64,000 bases of DNA from Opisthorchis felineus (Eukaryota; Platyhelminthes; Trematoda; Opisthorchiida; Opisthorchiidae). Below, in pieces: positions 49,901-61,214 of the stretch (within the stretch, counting starts at the first letter, position 1; every line of letters starts with the position of its first letter). The position numbers were made by a program, and so were the translations under genes. The DNA lies in assembly GCA_004794785.1 (NCBI GenBank), contig SJOL01009857.1:645213-709212 (forward strand), read 5' to 3'. The notes under the pieces were generated by a model. That model saw nothing but the letters and a program-made list of their open reading frames with translations, ran no database searches and was not told the DNA's origin.

Positions 49901-51775
49901 CTATTGGTTTTTGGGGCGGGATGGTTGGGTAAGCAAATAGCAATCAGTTGTGAAGCTGCTAGCGATCATACATGAACCAGAGAGGGAATAGACAAACAAC
50001 CTATTTTCACCAAACCAGATTAGCACACAAGTATCCTGTTTCAAGACAGGCTAGTGTTACGTCAAATGGTCAAATTGCTACATGTTTTGGACCATGGTAG
50101 TGTGATTTGAGTAAAAGTAGCATTTTACCCACTAGTATCGCATCAGTGTGCATGCTAATTAAAGTTGGAAAGTTAGTTTTAAAAATTGTGAGGATTCCAT
50201 TACCTTAGCCTAGTTTATTACCAAATATGCTTCACAAAATGCTGATTCTATTTACGGAGTCAGAATTTCGCTGAGCCCAAAAGTGTTTGATTCTTTTACG
50301 TTTCCCAAGACTACCGCTTCATAATTTAAGCAACAAATACCTCCTGTTTGTTGCGACGGATTCAGGCTTCCGCTTGTTTGTGTAGGGTTTGACTCCGAAC
50401 TGGACATGGCTACCTAAATACGCGGAATTGCGTTTTTAACCCTGACCGTTTCATCTAGTAAGCCGTTTGATCTTATCTCATGTACAAATTAGGTATGCAG
50501 TGGGGCACCAGGCAAGGGCTTCTAGAAATATTGTTGCAGCATTTCAGACTAACTTTGCATTTTCAAAGTCAAACCAGTTAAATACACAAGGCATTCTATT
50601 CAAGCGAACGAAATGTGGGTACCAGTTGTTCGTACGTCTAGGACAGCTTGGATACCTGCAGCTTAAATTCCACCAAAGTCAGAACTTGAGTCGGTCATCT
50701 GGTGCTTGGTGAACAAATGTAGACGTTCTGGGTACGGAAGGGTTATCGGTAAACATGGTTGTTCTAATAACTAGGAAAACATGCGAAATCTCTGTCGATC
50801 GCATTTGCGTGACGGGGTAGTTTTCATTTTAGTCATTCGGGATTGGATCCAAACATGTCCTTTGCCGTCTATTACTTTGGTCCTTATGCTCATCACCGTC
50901 TAGTTGCTGTGGAGTTAAAAAAAACCTGGAATTACAAGCCTCTTTGAGAGTTGCACTTGCCTCCAATGCGTCCTCCGATTTGCTAAAAAAATAAGGCTTA
51001 GAAACGTCACTTCAAAAGCCTCAGTGGAAAACTGCGACTATTTTCTCAGAATTAGGCTGACCTGAGAATAACAGCATTTCTGGTAAGAGTGGTTTGACGG
51101 TAAAACAAGGCCAATTTTGAAGCTGCTTTTACTATCTCTCAAGATGCCAACTCGGGATTATACACGTCTGGAAATCGTTTGCAACTGATATCTGTTAGTT
51201 CCGCAGGTTTCGTATCAGGTCAAGAGGTTTATATGAACTCACGTAATTTTACACACGTAATTTAACATAGCTTCTGGTGAACCGCTGTACTTGGGCGCTC
51301 AGTATTCGCACAATGGAATTGAATTTTCGAAAGCGACGGTGTGTCCCTGATAGACTAAAGCAGACAGGCAATTGAGTTTAGGATACCAGTCCAAACTTCT
51401 GAGCCCTATCTAGGCATCCCGGGGTCCCAGTGATGCTAGGAAACTATTTCACCAGAATTTTTCCGCCAGAGGCATGATTACTCCAGTGAACAATGAAATT
51501 TGGTGAGCTGTGAAAATATGAACGCAGATTAGGGTGGTTTTTTGGTTTGAGCACACATTCAACAAAATGCAACATTTTCGCGCAAAACGTTTTATTCCAC
51601 TCGCAATTGTTTTGCAGCTAAGAGCATTGTGCGGCCAAGAAGCCCCCGTATTTGCAAAACATGCCACCCAAATCGGCCGCGCATCTGGCCCTTCTTAAGC
51701 CCAACGCCTGTCAAAATTTTTAAGGCGCCCTGGTGCGGCAAATGTGGTTGGTAGCATGCAAAATTGCGCGGGAGT
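43990..51775. other. Non-coding stretch, nothing recognised
   Basis: Several frames of 60-120 codons lie on both strands (for example minus 47915-48274 and minus 45977-46240). None has a domain or clear splice sites, and frames often mirror each other on opposite strands. No retroelement motif, tRNA or satellite was found by eye. Confidence 0.35.
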
Positions 51776-53395
51776 GCTAGACAAAAAGAGAGATTACCAG
51801 TAAACAGGCTACGCCGGTAATCCTTATGACATTAATAACACTTAGGGTTTGTAACAGTAGAAATGGAGACCAATGCACTCCCTTGGACACACCGGAACCT
51901 TCTGTTTGCTGGTCCCGGCTTTCAGTTTTGTGGGGGTCCAATGTCAGGGCCGTAGCCATCAAATGTTGCTGGCACCGACCATTACGCCTGCAGGTCACTA
52001 CGAACGGGGAGTTCAATACAGTAGTGGAGCCAACTTCCAACACAGTCCCGGGGTCTGAGGGTCCGCTCCCGACCTCCCTGAAGATACGATGTACACCACT
52101 CTGTCATTCGCTTCTCCAGTCAACCGATTTCTGAGGACAATACTGGTAAACTGTGGAGAGGAACGCAATCGGTAAACATGGGTGGTAAGTAAAGAGCTAT
52201 GCCAAACTACAAAACCAATGTCAGAGTGCTCAGCCGTTAAAAGCCCAAGACAATAGAGGCTGGGGTAAACTTTTGGCTGGTCTTTTCTGACTAAATCCCA
52301 AAAAAGATTCCTCACCGGACCTTCCTATCAGGTGGTTGTCTTCTGAATTTGAAGCAAGTTACAGATGTGTAGGACGAAAGAACCACATGGATGCTTGTCA
52401 CTGATCTTCCAGCTTTTCTGGACATAAGCATCAATCCCCCAGCCAGAGTAAAGAACTGTTCTGATCCTTTTTATAACGACCAGTAATAGCCTTCAAAAAT
52501 AAACCTGCACACGTTTATGATGATGATCGACCCAAAAAGATTCCTCACCAAGATTAGGGTTTCCCCAATGGTCACCACTGATCCCTATCGTTCATCACGC
52601 GCAGTGATCACCGGGTATCCGGACTGTTCCTCCTCCAGTTGGGGAAATCTGACACCCACCGACTTCAAATGTTTCACCCTGGGTGGTGGCGACCGCGGTC
52701 TGATGAAGCTGCGGACTCTGTCTTGCTACCCAGTACTAAGTTTGGTGATATCTAGATGACCCTTTCGGTGAGGTGAATCCGGTTTCCCACCCCACTCACT
52801 GGATCGCAAATCAGTCAGGTGCGAACAGTCTGTAGGAACCGAAGAGACATCATAAATCGGCGGGATTCTCAGGAGGATTCTTAGATGAGACAAATACGCT
52901 TGACGAGACCTAATAGCCACCGGAGTGTCAAAGCTCCTACAGATAGACACAAATTCGATGTGCTGCTTTGAGGATTGCCGGGTGCCACGGCTTCCTGGAG
53001 AGGTTTGCAGCGGAGCTTAGGACAATAAAAAGGGGCCAGCCTGCCTTCCTCTCTTCAGGGCACTAGTGTAAATAGTACCGTTTCAGATATTTTCATTCAA
53101 CGGAGGGCATATGGGTCTAGTAGCGACAAGGTGTAAGCAGTCACATAAGTATATGTGTCACTGCACACATCACAACACTATCTAGGACTCGTATTTCTAC
53201 CCTAAATCCAGGATACGCTCACCGAGGAGGACCTTGCAGAAGAAACGCGCGTTCGGCATTCAAAATTTGCTGAGTCCTAGTAAATCTTCAGAAATTGACA
53301 GCATGCAAAATTTGGCACTGTGACCCATGGCCAGCGTCTTCCTGAATCGTGCGATTGTTTGCAACTTCCATCTATGAGGGTCAGATCTCACCCCG
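51776..53395. other. GC-richer unassigned stretch left of the LINE fragment
   Basis: Composition rises here and open frames appear on both strands (51826-52134 plus, 52517-52759 plus, 52013-52315 minus). A 19-base string ending AAGATTCCTCACC occurs twice, at about 52298-52316 and 52531-52549, differing by one A. This suggests repeat-derived DNA, possibly 5' parts of the LINE at 53.4 kb or another element, but I could not recognise endonuclease motifs. Confidence 0.35.
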
Positions 53396-53404
53396 AGATA
53401 AAGC

Positions 53405-53890
53405 TACGACCCTTGCCCGGTGTTCAAGCTTAACAGGAACTATTCCGGGAGACTAATGATCTATTAGTTAAACGTATCTGGTTTGCAGGGCTCTTTAAGG
53501 AATAGAAATTTTTTGAATGTAAGCCCCTTTGTGGATGAATAATGCGTCCCCATTTTCAAGCATGGATTACACAAGAACCACCTATGTGTAACCAGTTGGT
53601 TGCTGACCACGGAACAGTGGGTTTAAACTGGAGCCTCAGTTAATGAGGTAATTAGTTTCACTGATTTCAAGAAGACTTTTGACTAATCCTGTCACGAAAG
53701 TTTGTTAACGAAGTCATTTGTTTGTAAGGCTGAAGAAAACAGTTCACGCAGGATCCCGCCCTGTTCCATTTGGTGGAAAGTTTTTTGTCATTGCTCGAGG
53801 GACAGCAAAACGGAATTCGTACAGCGGCATTCCGCAAGCACCCGTTCTTGTCCTACAGCGTTTTTAATCTGCGCTAAACATCCAGTTTCC
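53405..53890 (+). pseudogene. LINE (CR1/Jockey-like) reverse transcriptase fragment
   Basis: Reading plus, and allowing one frameshift, the fingers-palm order of a non-LTR reverse transcriptase is visible. KHGLHKNHLCVTSWLLTTEQ (about 53551-53610) corresponds to the QHGF...SC.T.LL segment. A stop follows, then FTDFKKTFD (about 53659-53685), motif A, with both Asp retained. Another stop is followed by SCHESLLTK. In a shifted frame SGIPQAPVLVLQRF (about 53824-53865) corresponds to motif B (SGxPQGSxL). The FADD motif is not convincing; VCANAI near 53900 may be its remnant. At least two in-frame stops and one frameshift make it a dead copy. Its right side ends a few hundred bases before the BEL element. 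Confidence 0.65.
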
Positions 53891-54475
53891 ATGCTTGGTC
53901 TGTGCAAATGCCATCTGAGAGCACAGGACTCGGTGCTTAACGTCGCGTTAACAGCAATAGTGTTTTTAACTCACCAGGTGCATCAAACTAATCGTGAGCC
54001 ACTACAGCAGGTGAGTAAATGGTTGCCAGCCATGCGCCTATAGCGTTTACTGAATGTTTCCAAGACAGCGCGATTTACTACACAGGTAAGAATACGTATT
54101 TTACAGACTACTGAGGAAAGATGGATATAAGATGCGTCCAATCAACCGCAATCAACGGGCGCACCACAGATGGGTAAAGCTGAAATCGCGATCAGGATGC
54201 TGGTTAAAACAAAAATAGATGTATAAAAGCGTAAGCATGGAAAACCGAAAAGGGTTGCCTGTTAGTCTACACAAATACAAAAGAAAAGCGCCTGTGCTCA
54301 AATGGGCCATATAAACTTCGCCCAATCAAAACGTTGCTTGCTAGACTGGAGGTGCGCTTCCCTGCAAAAACAAGGCTATAGGGGGTGCCACCAAAATGAA
54401 TACTCCTTGATGGTGCCGTCCAACGCACAAGCAACCCAACAGGGGCTCACAGAAGCACACCGTCGGTCAAATCAA
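53891..54475. other. Gap between the LINE fragment and the BEL element
   Basis: Probably LINE 3' sequence or the pre-insertion locus. No domain is recognised, and no tail or polyadenylation tract is obvious. Confidence 0.3.
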
Positions 54476-54480
54476 GCCAG

Positions 54481-54882
54481 TATTGATTATTTACAGAAGT
54501 CAGTAGGAATACGTTCAGATAAGCGCAAAACCCCAAAAGTCAAAGCGTTCAAATGGAGGAATATCACCAATGCGGTACAATAAATACAATAGGGCAATAT
54601 TGAAACTCTACAACCCCAAATCTTGAGACAGCGCCAGATTTTATATATCGGCTAAGGAACTGATGAGTCTTAACGGGATCCTAAATTATACACCAACTCA
54701 TGGCAGTGTGGCTACAACACGGCGTAACCCACGTGTTGGTTCAAGCAACAAGTGCAGTGGCAAGATCAAAGAGCTGTTTACCTTCAGGTCAAAAACACGA
54801 GAGGTGGTATAGGCGCAAAACTGAAACGAGAAAAACGTGGAATCACGTTTTACACAATGAGAGTAGAAGAAAAGAATCAACA
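54481..54882 (-). repeat. BEL element 3' LTR
   Basis: From about 54520 to 54882 this aligns with 61464-61826; both spans are 363 bp. Shared landmarks include AATGCGGTAC, ACAACAC(G/A)(G/A)CGTAA, CGTG(T)TTG and AAAAACGTGGAATCACGT. On the minus strand the repeat starts TGTTGATTC, the usual TG start. The left end is uncertain; 54481 is chosen because GCCAG precedes it (see findings). Confidence 0.75.
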
Positions 54883-55080
54883 TAGCCCACAAAGCCAGCA
54901 TGGCGTTCCTGATCTACCGACTCAATCCACCGCATGCAAGAATGAGGTTAACGGGAATGGTTTGATTTCCCCAGCCATAAACGCCTTCCTCAATCCGGAG
55001 TATGTGCCCAGGGTGGATGGACAACTAGTTGTTTCCTACTAATTCAAGCAAGCAGATGTGGCGTGTGTCGCGCCTAAACT

Positions 55081-55766
55081 TACCCGAGGCAGACTTTACT
55101 AGTACTTATCAAAAATGGACGTCACTTCGGGGTTGGCCTTCACTATGACGTCTTTCCCCTGATGCCCGTGACTTGAATCTTCGCTACTGAACAATACAAG
55201 GTCACCAACTCGAAACGCTCGACGGTTTCGCATGCACTTGTGTCGTAAATGTAAAAGCATATTGTACTCCTTCAACCGTCGACGCCAAAAAAGGCATCGG
55301 CCAACACTTGCCCTTGTTTCCAGAATTGGATATATTTTTCGCGTATATTGATCACACCGTGGGACAGATCAAGCTGTCCCGCAATAATAACAAATGATTC
55401 GGTGTCTAATGAGCCTGCATCATCGTAGACAAGTGCAGGTGGACGGTTATTTAAAATAAGCTTCACTACGGTGAGGAAAGTAGATATAATTCGTCAGTCA
55501 ACACTTACTCGCGGGAGACCGCACTCAACACTCGGCGGGTAGATCGCAACTGACCCTCACATACCCTTACGCGTTGACCGCTATATGGTGAAATGAAGTG
55601 CCGCTCGATCTCATGGGCTACAATCCTTTTATCAAACAGGATCGCAGTTTAGCCATTTCAGAAATTGTTGAAATTCTTGTTCGGCTCCAACGAACTTATT
55701 TTCTTGGTTACTCTACATTTCTTTTGATGAACCGTGGCGGTTGACAAAACGGGAAAGTGCCATAGT
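55081..55766 (-). pseudogene. BEL pol: integrase core C-terminal part and terminal domain
   Basis: The minus strand reads MALSRFVNRHGS, then SNQENKFVGAEQEF (the SDN...NFVGAE step of BEL integrases, with the catalytic Asp replaced by Asn and a stop just before). Next come RSTRRVLSAVSRE and VLTDE in a shifted frame, ILNNRPPALVYDD (about 55440), and finally RRLKEYNMLLHLR...FRVGDLVLFSSED, which matches the C-terminal domain with its VGDLVL strand. At least three stops or frameshifts are present. Coding similarity ends near 55081, about 200 bp before the 3' LTR. Confidence 0.75.
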
Positions 55767-57341
55767 AATAATAGGTTTATTTCTCAGCTTGTAGGGAGCA
55801 TGCTTGTGAGGCATCATCGGGCCGATACAAACTGAGCGCGGCAGGCAATAACAGAACGAGGATGAAGTTCTAACCAAAGAGACAGGCTTATCAAGTCATC
55901 GGAGTTGTGGAAAACAAAAAGCCAGAACACTGGGGCACAAGATACGATTAGTTCAGTGATGAAGCCGGTTAACTTGTGCTAAAACTGAAAGACCGTTTCT
56001 GGCCACGAATGACCTTGGACGGTTGTGTAAATGGCCAGGGTTACAAAAGCAAAAATGAAGATGAAGAGATGGAAAAATCTGAAGCGGGGTCAAATGCTAA
56101 ATCTCATCTCGAAAATTCGGTTTACACTGAAGCTAAGAAAACTAATCGGTGTCGCTATTGTAGGGAAGTCAGATATTGCTAACGCATGGGGTCGATCGAA
56201 CACCGCAAATGAAACGGTCAAACTTGTGGAAGGGGCAAACTCAGGTTGAGGCGGAAAACCGGGATGGTTAAATTTGAATGAGAGGTTCAGTGAGTTAAAA
56301 CGAACTCGCCCAGAGGCGGTTGGGGCTGGGTAGACAATCTTTTCGTAGTTTCATTTACAGGCCCGAGTGGGCGAGATGTGACAGTCGAGCGTAGGAAGAA
56401 AGTAGTTGCGGGATTGCCATCAAACTAGGTACAACGGTGCCGTGCCATCATTGCACTGACATATCTCTATTTCTGAACAGCTCCGTAACGGATGTCAAGA
56501 TTGCGGCAATCGGACGAGGGATGCGCATCCCCGTGGCAGCTGGATCTGGGTTGGACGAGAGGATTGACACTGGTAGAGTCAGGATTTAGATGAACGGTAA
56601 CTCTATTCATTTGGAGGTCCATGTGTGTGTAAACGGGGACCAGCCAAAATAGACTACGATCAAGCGGGGCGTTCGGAGCAACTTCTGCAGAAGTTTAAAG
56701 CTTGGAAAGAGGAGGGGATGGACTGATATCAGAAGCTTCCGGTGAGTGCCGGGAGATATCAGATGAAACGGTGTCCAAGAGAAAAAATTATCTATAATGG
56801 GATGACATCAAGCTTAATGAACCCACGAAAGGGTGAATTTTTTGGTTGACCAAGCAGCCAAGGACTGGCTGAGGCTGCAAATGTGGTGTGAAGGAACGAC
56901 AACTCACTGTTACTGTGCCTCTGTTCAACGAGTATACAGTACATTCTGACGGCGATGCAAGAGACCATACTTGGTGGCAAGATGTGTGTCCCGTGCCTTG
57001 CAGTGGGCGTCAATCGATCAGAAGGTGTATGGACCGGGCGAGAGTAACTGTGTAATTTTGGAAAGGTAAGGGCTGAGCAGCCAAGGTAGCAAGCAGGGAG
57101 GCTAGCGTTTGGACTATTTGGTACGGGCGATGATAGGGTGATTTAGACAGTAGATGGTAGTAGTTTTTACCTCAGCTAAAGAATCCAATAAGAAAGCGGT
57201 CTATCGATAAGAAATGAGTCGCCTCTATGTGAAGTGCACGAGTATTCAAACAGGATAGGATACATCCGTATCGCTTCCTTGAGTGTCGTCAGTCGCGTAC
57301 AAAAACGGGACCGAAATAATAATAATAATAATAATAATAAT
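55767..57341 (+). mobile_element. Unclassified retroposon-like insertion with (AAT)n tail inside the BEL integrase
   Basis: About 1.57 kb interrupts the integrase between the segment ending at the start of the core (CEPDYPSAATGV) and the resumption at MALSRF. The right end is a pure (AAT)9-type tail (57314-57341) on the plus strand, as expected of a plus-oriented non-LTR element or SINE that ends in a simple-sequence tail. About 45-50 integrase residues are missing at the junction, so the insertion is accompanied by a loss, or the edges are blurred. The insert is purine-rich on the plus strand and has no reverse transcriptase I can recognise. It contains an inverted CTGATATC...GATATCAG at 56723-56762. 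Alternatives are a 3'-end LINE fragment, two nested fragments, or filler DNA. Confidence 0.55.
57314..57341. repeat. (AAT)n microsatellite / retroposon tail
   Basis: About nine uninterrupted AAT units at the exact junction where integrase similarity stops. Confidence 0.95.
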
Positions 57342-57344
57342 GGT

Positions 57345-57880
57345 TATTCCCACACACCGGTTGCGGCAGAAGGGTAATCAGGTTCACATTTGGAGGCCGG
57401 TAAGAATATCGACTAATGTTCCGCCGGGTTCATCAATCTTGCATTAAATGACAAACACCTACGCTGCCCGCTGTCATACCAAAATTTTTTGAAGCAAAGC
57501 AGCTAGAAAATGCGACCTGCTCATATGTCCCTCCACTCATGGTAGTGTCAAATCAAGCAATGTTCGGGGATGTTGATAAGGAAGTGTGATGGGATGTTTT
57601 TAGGATTGGGACAAACCACTACTTTGCAGTCTTCCTCTGACACGTATTAGCCCTTCAAGAAGCATTGGAGAGAGTTCGCGTAACGAGTTGGCCGACCTCG
57701 AATTCTGGGTCTCATCGGGACTTGATCCTCTGGTGAGTTAATTATATAACTGCTGCTCTTAATTCATCGAGCCACGATGCGTTAAGTGAGAGCACAAACT
57801 TTCCTTTTTTGTTTGACTTTACGCGGAGGTACATATTGAATCGCATCATCCATACTATGGCTGGTTTTGGCCTAGTCCAT
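57345..57880 (-). pseudogene. BEL pol: linker and integrase zinc-binding region
   Basis: The minus strand continues from RNase H with RFNMYLRVKSNKKGKF and WLDELRAAVI (the linker with its LTV.EL.xAE-like step). After several stops comes YHEWRDI, then KKFWYDSGQRRCLSFNARL (the YWI..GR..V......C zinc-binding part, cysteines partly lost), then SKCEPDYPSAATGV, where the core should begin. Similarity stops abruptly at the (AAT)n tail. Decayed by multiple stops. Confidence 0.65.
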
Positions 57881-58314
57881 TAAGGATAGTAAGAGAGCAT
57901 TTTGCCAAATGCTAATTCTTCCAAGACATTAGTGTTTAGAAAGTTGAACTCAACGACTTCTAGGCCCGGTTTATTTTCAGCAAGGCATCTATTGTTCAGT
58001 TTCAACCACACGTGCTCTGTGTTTTGTAGAAGACTCTGGAGTGTCCGGTTGCAAGCGACTTCTCTGGATGCGTGATCTGCTAGATTGTGTTGCGTTGGCA
58101 CATGGATGGATGAATCCCAGCATGTTAGTGACGAAAGTCTGTTATAGGTATAAGAAAGCACGATAACAGAATCGGCCCACAAGTAACTACCGTCTATTTT
58201 CAGATCCAGTCTACGCAGGACGTGGCGCCTCAACCTTATGGACAAGACGGCAGCTTGCAATTTCAGTCGGGGTATGGTATGGGAAACACCGAACAGAAAG
58301 TTACAGCACACCAT
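57880..58314 (-). pseudogene. BEL pol: RNase H domain
   Basis: A 144-codon open segment. IPRLKLQAAVLSIRL (about residues 14-28) matches the first catalytic region of BEL RNase H. LWADSVIVLSYTYNRLSSL (about 45-63) keeps the DS motif. VPTQHNLADHASREV (about 72-86) is the final VP...N.AD..SR motif. The spacer between the second and third motifs is some 10-15 residues shorter than usual, implying a small deletion. The 3' part leads into the integrase linker after a stop. Confidence 0.85.
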
Positions 58315-58844
58315 CCCGGAATTCTGTGTACAACTTACATGAATAACGGATCCTTAACCAACTTCTGAGGCATCAGAAAAGATAGGCAATTCAGTGTGAC
58401 GTACATAAAGCTCAATATCTATGGTATTTTCAACGCCTGAGCACTTTTTAAGTGCCGCGGCTAAAACTCCCACGAAAGTTCCAAGGCTGTATCAATGCGG
58501 TCGTCCCAAACATACTTCCTCTCACTCAGTCTTTGTATTAATCGTTTGGATTGAAGTAGGATCGGCGCCACGATTCCGAGGGGGTCGTATAGTGAGGGGA
58601 CGCAGGAAAGTACGCCACGTTTGGTCACTGGACGTGCTGGAAAATCTACCTTGAATCAGAAGCAGTCAGGTCTGATAGACCAGCACAGACCCGATGTCTT
58701 GTGCAAACTGGAATCTGAAACGTCAAAGTCAGCTAGCTTGGACCTCGCTCGCTGATAGAAATGTTATTCAGCCCCTTGGACTGTTGCTTATCCACTGGTG
58801 CAAGTGAAATCCACCCAAGTTTATTATCAAACTGAGTTCACAAG
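58315..58844 (-). pseudogene. BEL pol: RT thumb / connection region, heavily decayed
   Basis: Lies between the RT palm and RNase H in the expected order and at the expected size. Short matches occur but no long open frame remains on the minus strand. The plus frame here (58421-58654) is a shadow. Confidence 0.55.
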
Positions 58845-59530
58845 CTAGTTTTTGGCTATACGGGGAGATTTTACTGATACAAGGCTATCGCTTACGTAAA
58901 CATTTCCCTCCATTGCGGAAATGGTCCTTTCGTCGAAGATATTTCCGTTGTCATCGGCAACCCTACGTAGAGCAAAAGCAGCGCAAAACGGGGAAGAAGT
59001 GGCTCTAAACGGGTGCATTTCAGGTTGGCTGACGCCTGGGGACTTTTTCGGCTCGCCGCCAGTGTACCACAGAAAACTGAATTCTGTCCTATCCCCCAGT
59101 GGTCCGCGTGCTTGTAAAAACATCTCTTGTATATCTGCATACAAAGCAGTTGCATGGAGCCGGAAACGAAGTAGAACGCCAGTGGTGTCATTAACAATGT
59201 CAGGTCAGGAAAATAAGCAATCATTAAGAGAAAACACTTTGACCTATCAAAATGCGGTCGAAAACTGTACGGAACTTCCAAGACATTCGATGGTTGAAGA
59301 CGGGATGATGCGAGATGAAGCGCAAGTCTGTTGTCGAACCAACTAGTGACCGACTTACAAACCCCCTACTTTCGTAAGTGTATAAGGTCTCGGTGTAGTG
59401 CCTAAGGAGGCTATCATCCTCTAACAAGCGACCTTTCGCATAATTGAGGCTTATTTCCGCCACATATAAGCTACCAGGTAGGTTCTTCTAATCGACCTTC
59501 CAAGGCAGCGTCACCTGATAGTGACCTTCC
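58845..59530 (-). pseudogene. BEL pol: reverse transcriptase fingers and palm
   Basis: In order on the minus strand: GHYQVTLPWKVD (about 59520), YAKGRLLEDDSLLRHY, SHHPVFNHRMSWKFRTVFD (about 59300), then after a frame change YADIQEMFLQARGPLGDRTE (motif A with its Asp), FLWYTGGEP, HPFRATSSPFCAAFALRRVA (motif B), and GNVYVSDSLVS. The last is motif C, where the first Asp of the usual YVDD is Ser, so the active site is lost. At least two frameshifts and stops separate the pieces. The overlapping plus frame 58921-59346 is a shadow. Confidence 0.85.
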
Positions 59531-59646
59531 ATCAAGCTAACGGACTGTTCGGTGGCTTTCATAATCTCCTTATGGATATATACGCTTTTTTCTTCTGTAC
59601 CGTTACTTTCGCCGAAATCTGATTTAAACATCCTCAGTGTATAATT

Positions 59647-60021
59647 CTATACAGTGGGTTCACTACTGAGGCAGTTCACTGATATTCTTCTGAATCTTGC
59701 GTGGGGGGCATGGTAGACGTTCACAACGCACCCGTCAAGCAAGGACTGTATGACCAAGTTGATTGTCATGGTATCCTCGATGTCGGGGCCATTTGCCGAT
59801 GATGCTGTTAGACGCGTTCCTTTCCTTACTTTCCCGGGCTGCTTAACTATGTCGGTCGTTAGTAGGGTAGTACCAGAACCGTTGTCCAACTGAGCTTGAG
59901 GGAATACAGTTTTCTTTGGTCTGACCGGCCGAACTGCATTGAAACTAAGATAGCTCCGTGGCCTCCAACTACCGTTGAGTTGACATTGAAACCTTTCACC
60001 ATCCTCCTTCTTCACCATCAA
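59647..60021 (-). pseudogene. BEL pol: aspartic protease (A17-like)
   Basis: A 124-codon open segment. AQLDNGSGTTLLTTDIV (about residues 43-59) carries the Asp-x-Gly active-site triplet followed by the hydrophobic flap-side stretch typical of BEL/Pao proteases. The C-terminal part (INLVIQSLLDG...) fits the second strand region. The upstream KKEDGERFQCQ and the CCHC knuckle lie in the expected order. It is open over its length but separated from gag and RT by stops. Confidence 0.75.
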
Positions 60022-60090
60022 CTGTGTGTCGTGAAGCGAACGTTGATATCGCTGGTTTCAATTTGAGACTTCGCAACGTGTAGGGCCGTG

Positions 60091-60132
60091 ACACTCAAAT
60101 GCTCTACGGTTATGCTCCAGGCAATTCAAACA
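60091..60132 (-). pseudogene. BEL gag CCHC zinc knuckle, degenerate
   Basis: The minus strand encodes CLNCLEHNRRAFEC, which has exact CX2CX4-X-X4C spacing but Arg where the zinc-binding His should be. A second Cys-rich stretch follows (GPTRCEVSN). The position between gag and protease is as in intact BEL elements. Confidence 0.65.
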
Positions 60133-60139
60133 ACTTGAG

Positions 60140-61214
60140 GCCCTTCAGTTAATTCAGCTTATTGACTTGAGGTAGGGTAGCAAACGCTTTAAGGTGTGAA
60201 AGTTTATGAGGACACGCTATGCTTGCTTTCATAGCTACGAAAGTGATGCAGTTTTCAAGGTGGGCGTTATAGGCCTATTCGAGTAGCATATCTTCTTGGA
60301 CTGGCAATAATACCGCAGCAATCGAAGCAAAGCGGACACTTCTGCTGATAAAAGTCGATGAGTGTACAAATTCTGGCTCTAAACCCGAACGCAGTATGTC
60401 ATCTGCTGTCTCAGCACACCTTTGTTGCAAATGCCGAGGTCGACCTTCTACCATGAGCTGTATAACGCCTCTGTCTTAATGCTATGTCAAAGGTAACCAT
60501 TTCCCTGATTGGTCTTCGAAAGGCAGCAACACCTCCAGGAGCAGTAAACCCACCAACCGGTAGTTCGTTCATGAATAACTGTGCTATTTCATGTGGCCTG
60601 CATAACTATGTATCGGGAATATCCATGGTCTTTGGATAGCCTGTTTACCAGGAAGGAACACGCGGTGTTCTATGGCCTCTTTTGCTTCCCCACAGCAATA
60701 ATGGGAAAGGCTCATCAACTTGTTGCCCTCGTCATGCGGCGGATCAGCTGCACTCGTTTGAAAAGCCTTCATAAACTTCCAGAATTCTATCGGATTCCCG
60801 TTAAACTTATATATTTCTATTTTTGGCAGGTCGATACATGGCGCCACGGCACAGTGTTCAACATAGAGGTCTTCCATTTCGTGCGGCGCGGTTTGACTAC
60901 CGGCGGCGACATCTTTTCTACGAAGATTCGTAAGGTGTTGTGCGCATTCTACTTCCTCTGGGTTGACTTTTCCAATAAAAACCTCGACCTTCTGTCGAGC
61001 GAATGCAAACCCGCGTTCGTAGTCGGCTGATATCCATTCTCATCATCGGAAGTCTCATAAAACAACAGCATCCGCTTTCAAGAGGCCAAATTCAGCTTTC
61101 TTATCCCTAGCTTCTTATCTATATCGCGATCTTTTCCTCTAATATCTCTTTCTTAAAACTAATTTTGACGGAATCTCTATCCGTGTGTCTGTTGTAACTG
61201 CTATTATCAGCCAT
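60140..61214 (-). pseudogene. BEL gag-like region (DUF1759-type)
   Basis: The likely original start is the ATG at 61214 (MADNSSYNRHTDRDS, then KKEILEEKIAIDIDKKL). The best preserved part, 60584-60877, reads LPKIEIYKFNGNPIEFWKF (about residues 17-35) and NKLMSLSHYCCGEAKEAIEH, matching the LPKLxxxxFxGxPxxWxxF and KLxxLxxxxxGxA motifs of the DUF1759 gag-like family. Further down, a shifted frame reads AETADDILRSGLEPEFVH, the KAD.I...G.EP.F segment. Stops and frameshifts break it into at least three pieces. The plus frame 60581-61030 is a shadow. Confidence 0.75.

Noticed and set aside
54700..55042. Plus frames across the 3' LTR
   Set aside because: They are LTR sequence and the reverse of the element's coding direction.
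58921..59346. 141-codon plus-strand frame
   Set aside because: Antisense shadow of the BEL reverse transcriptase.
60581..61030. 149-codon plus-strand frame, one of the longest in the window
   Set aside because: It is antisense to the BEL gag region, which has clear DUF1759-type motifs on the minus strand.
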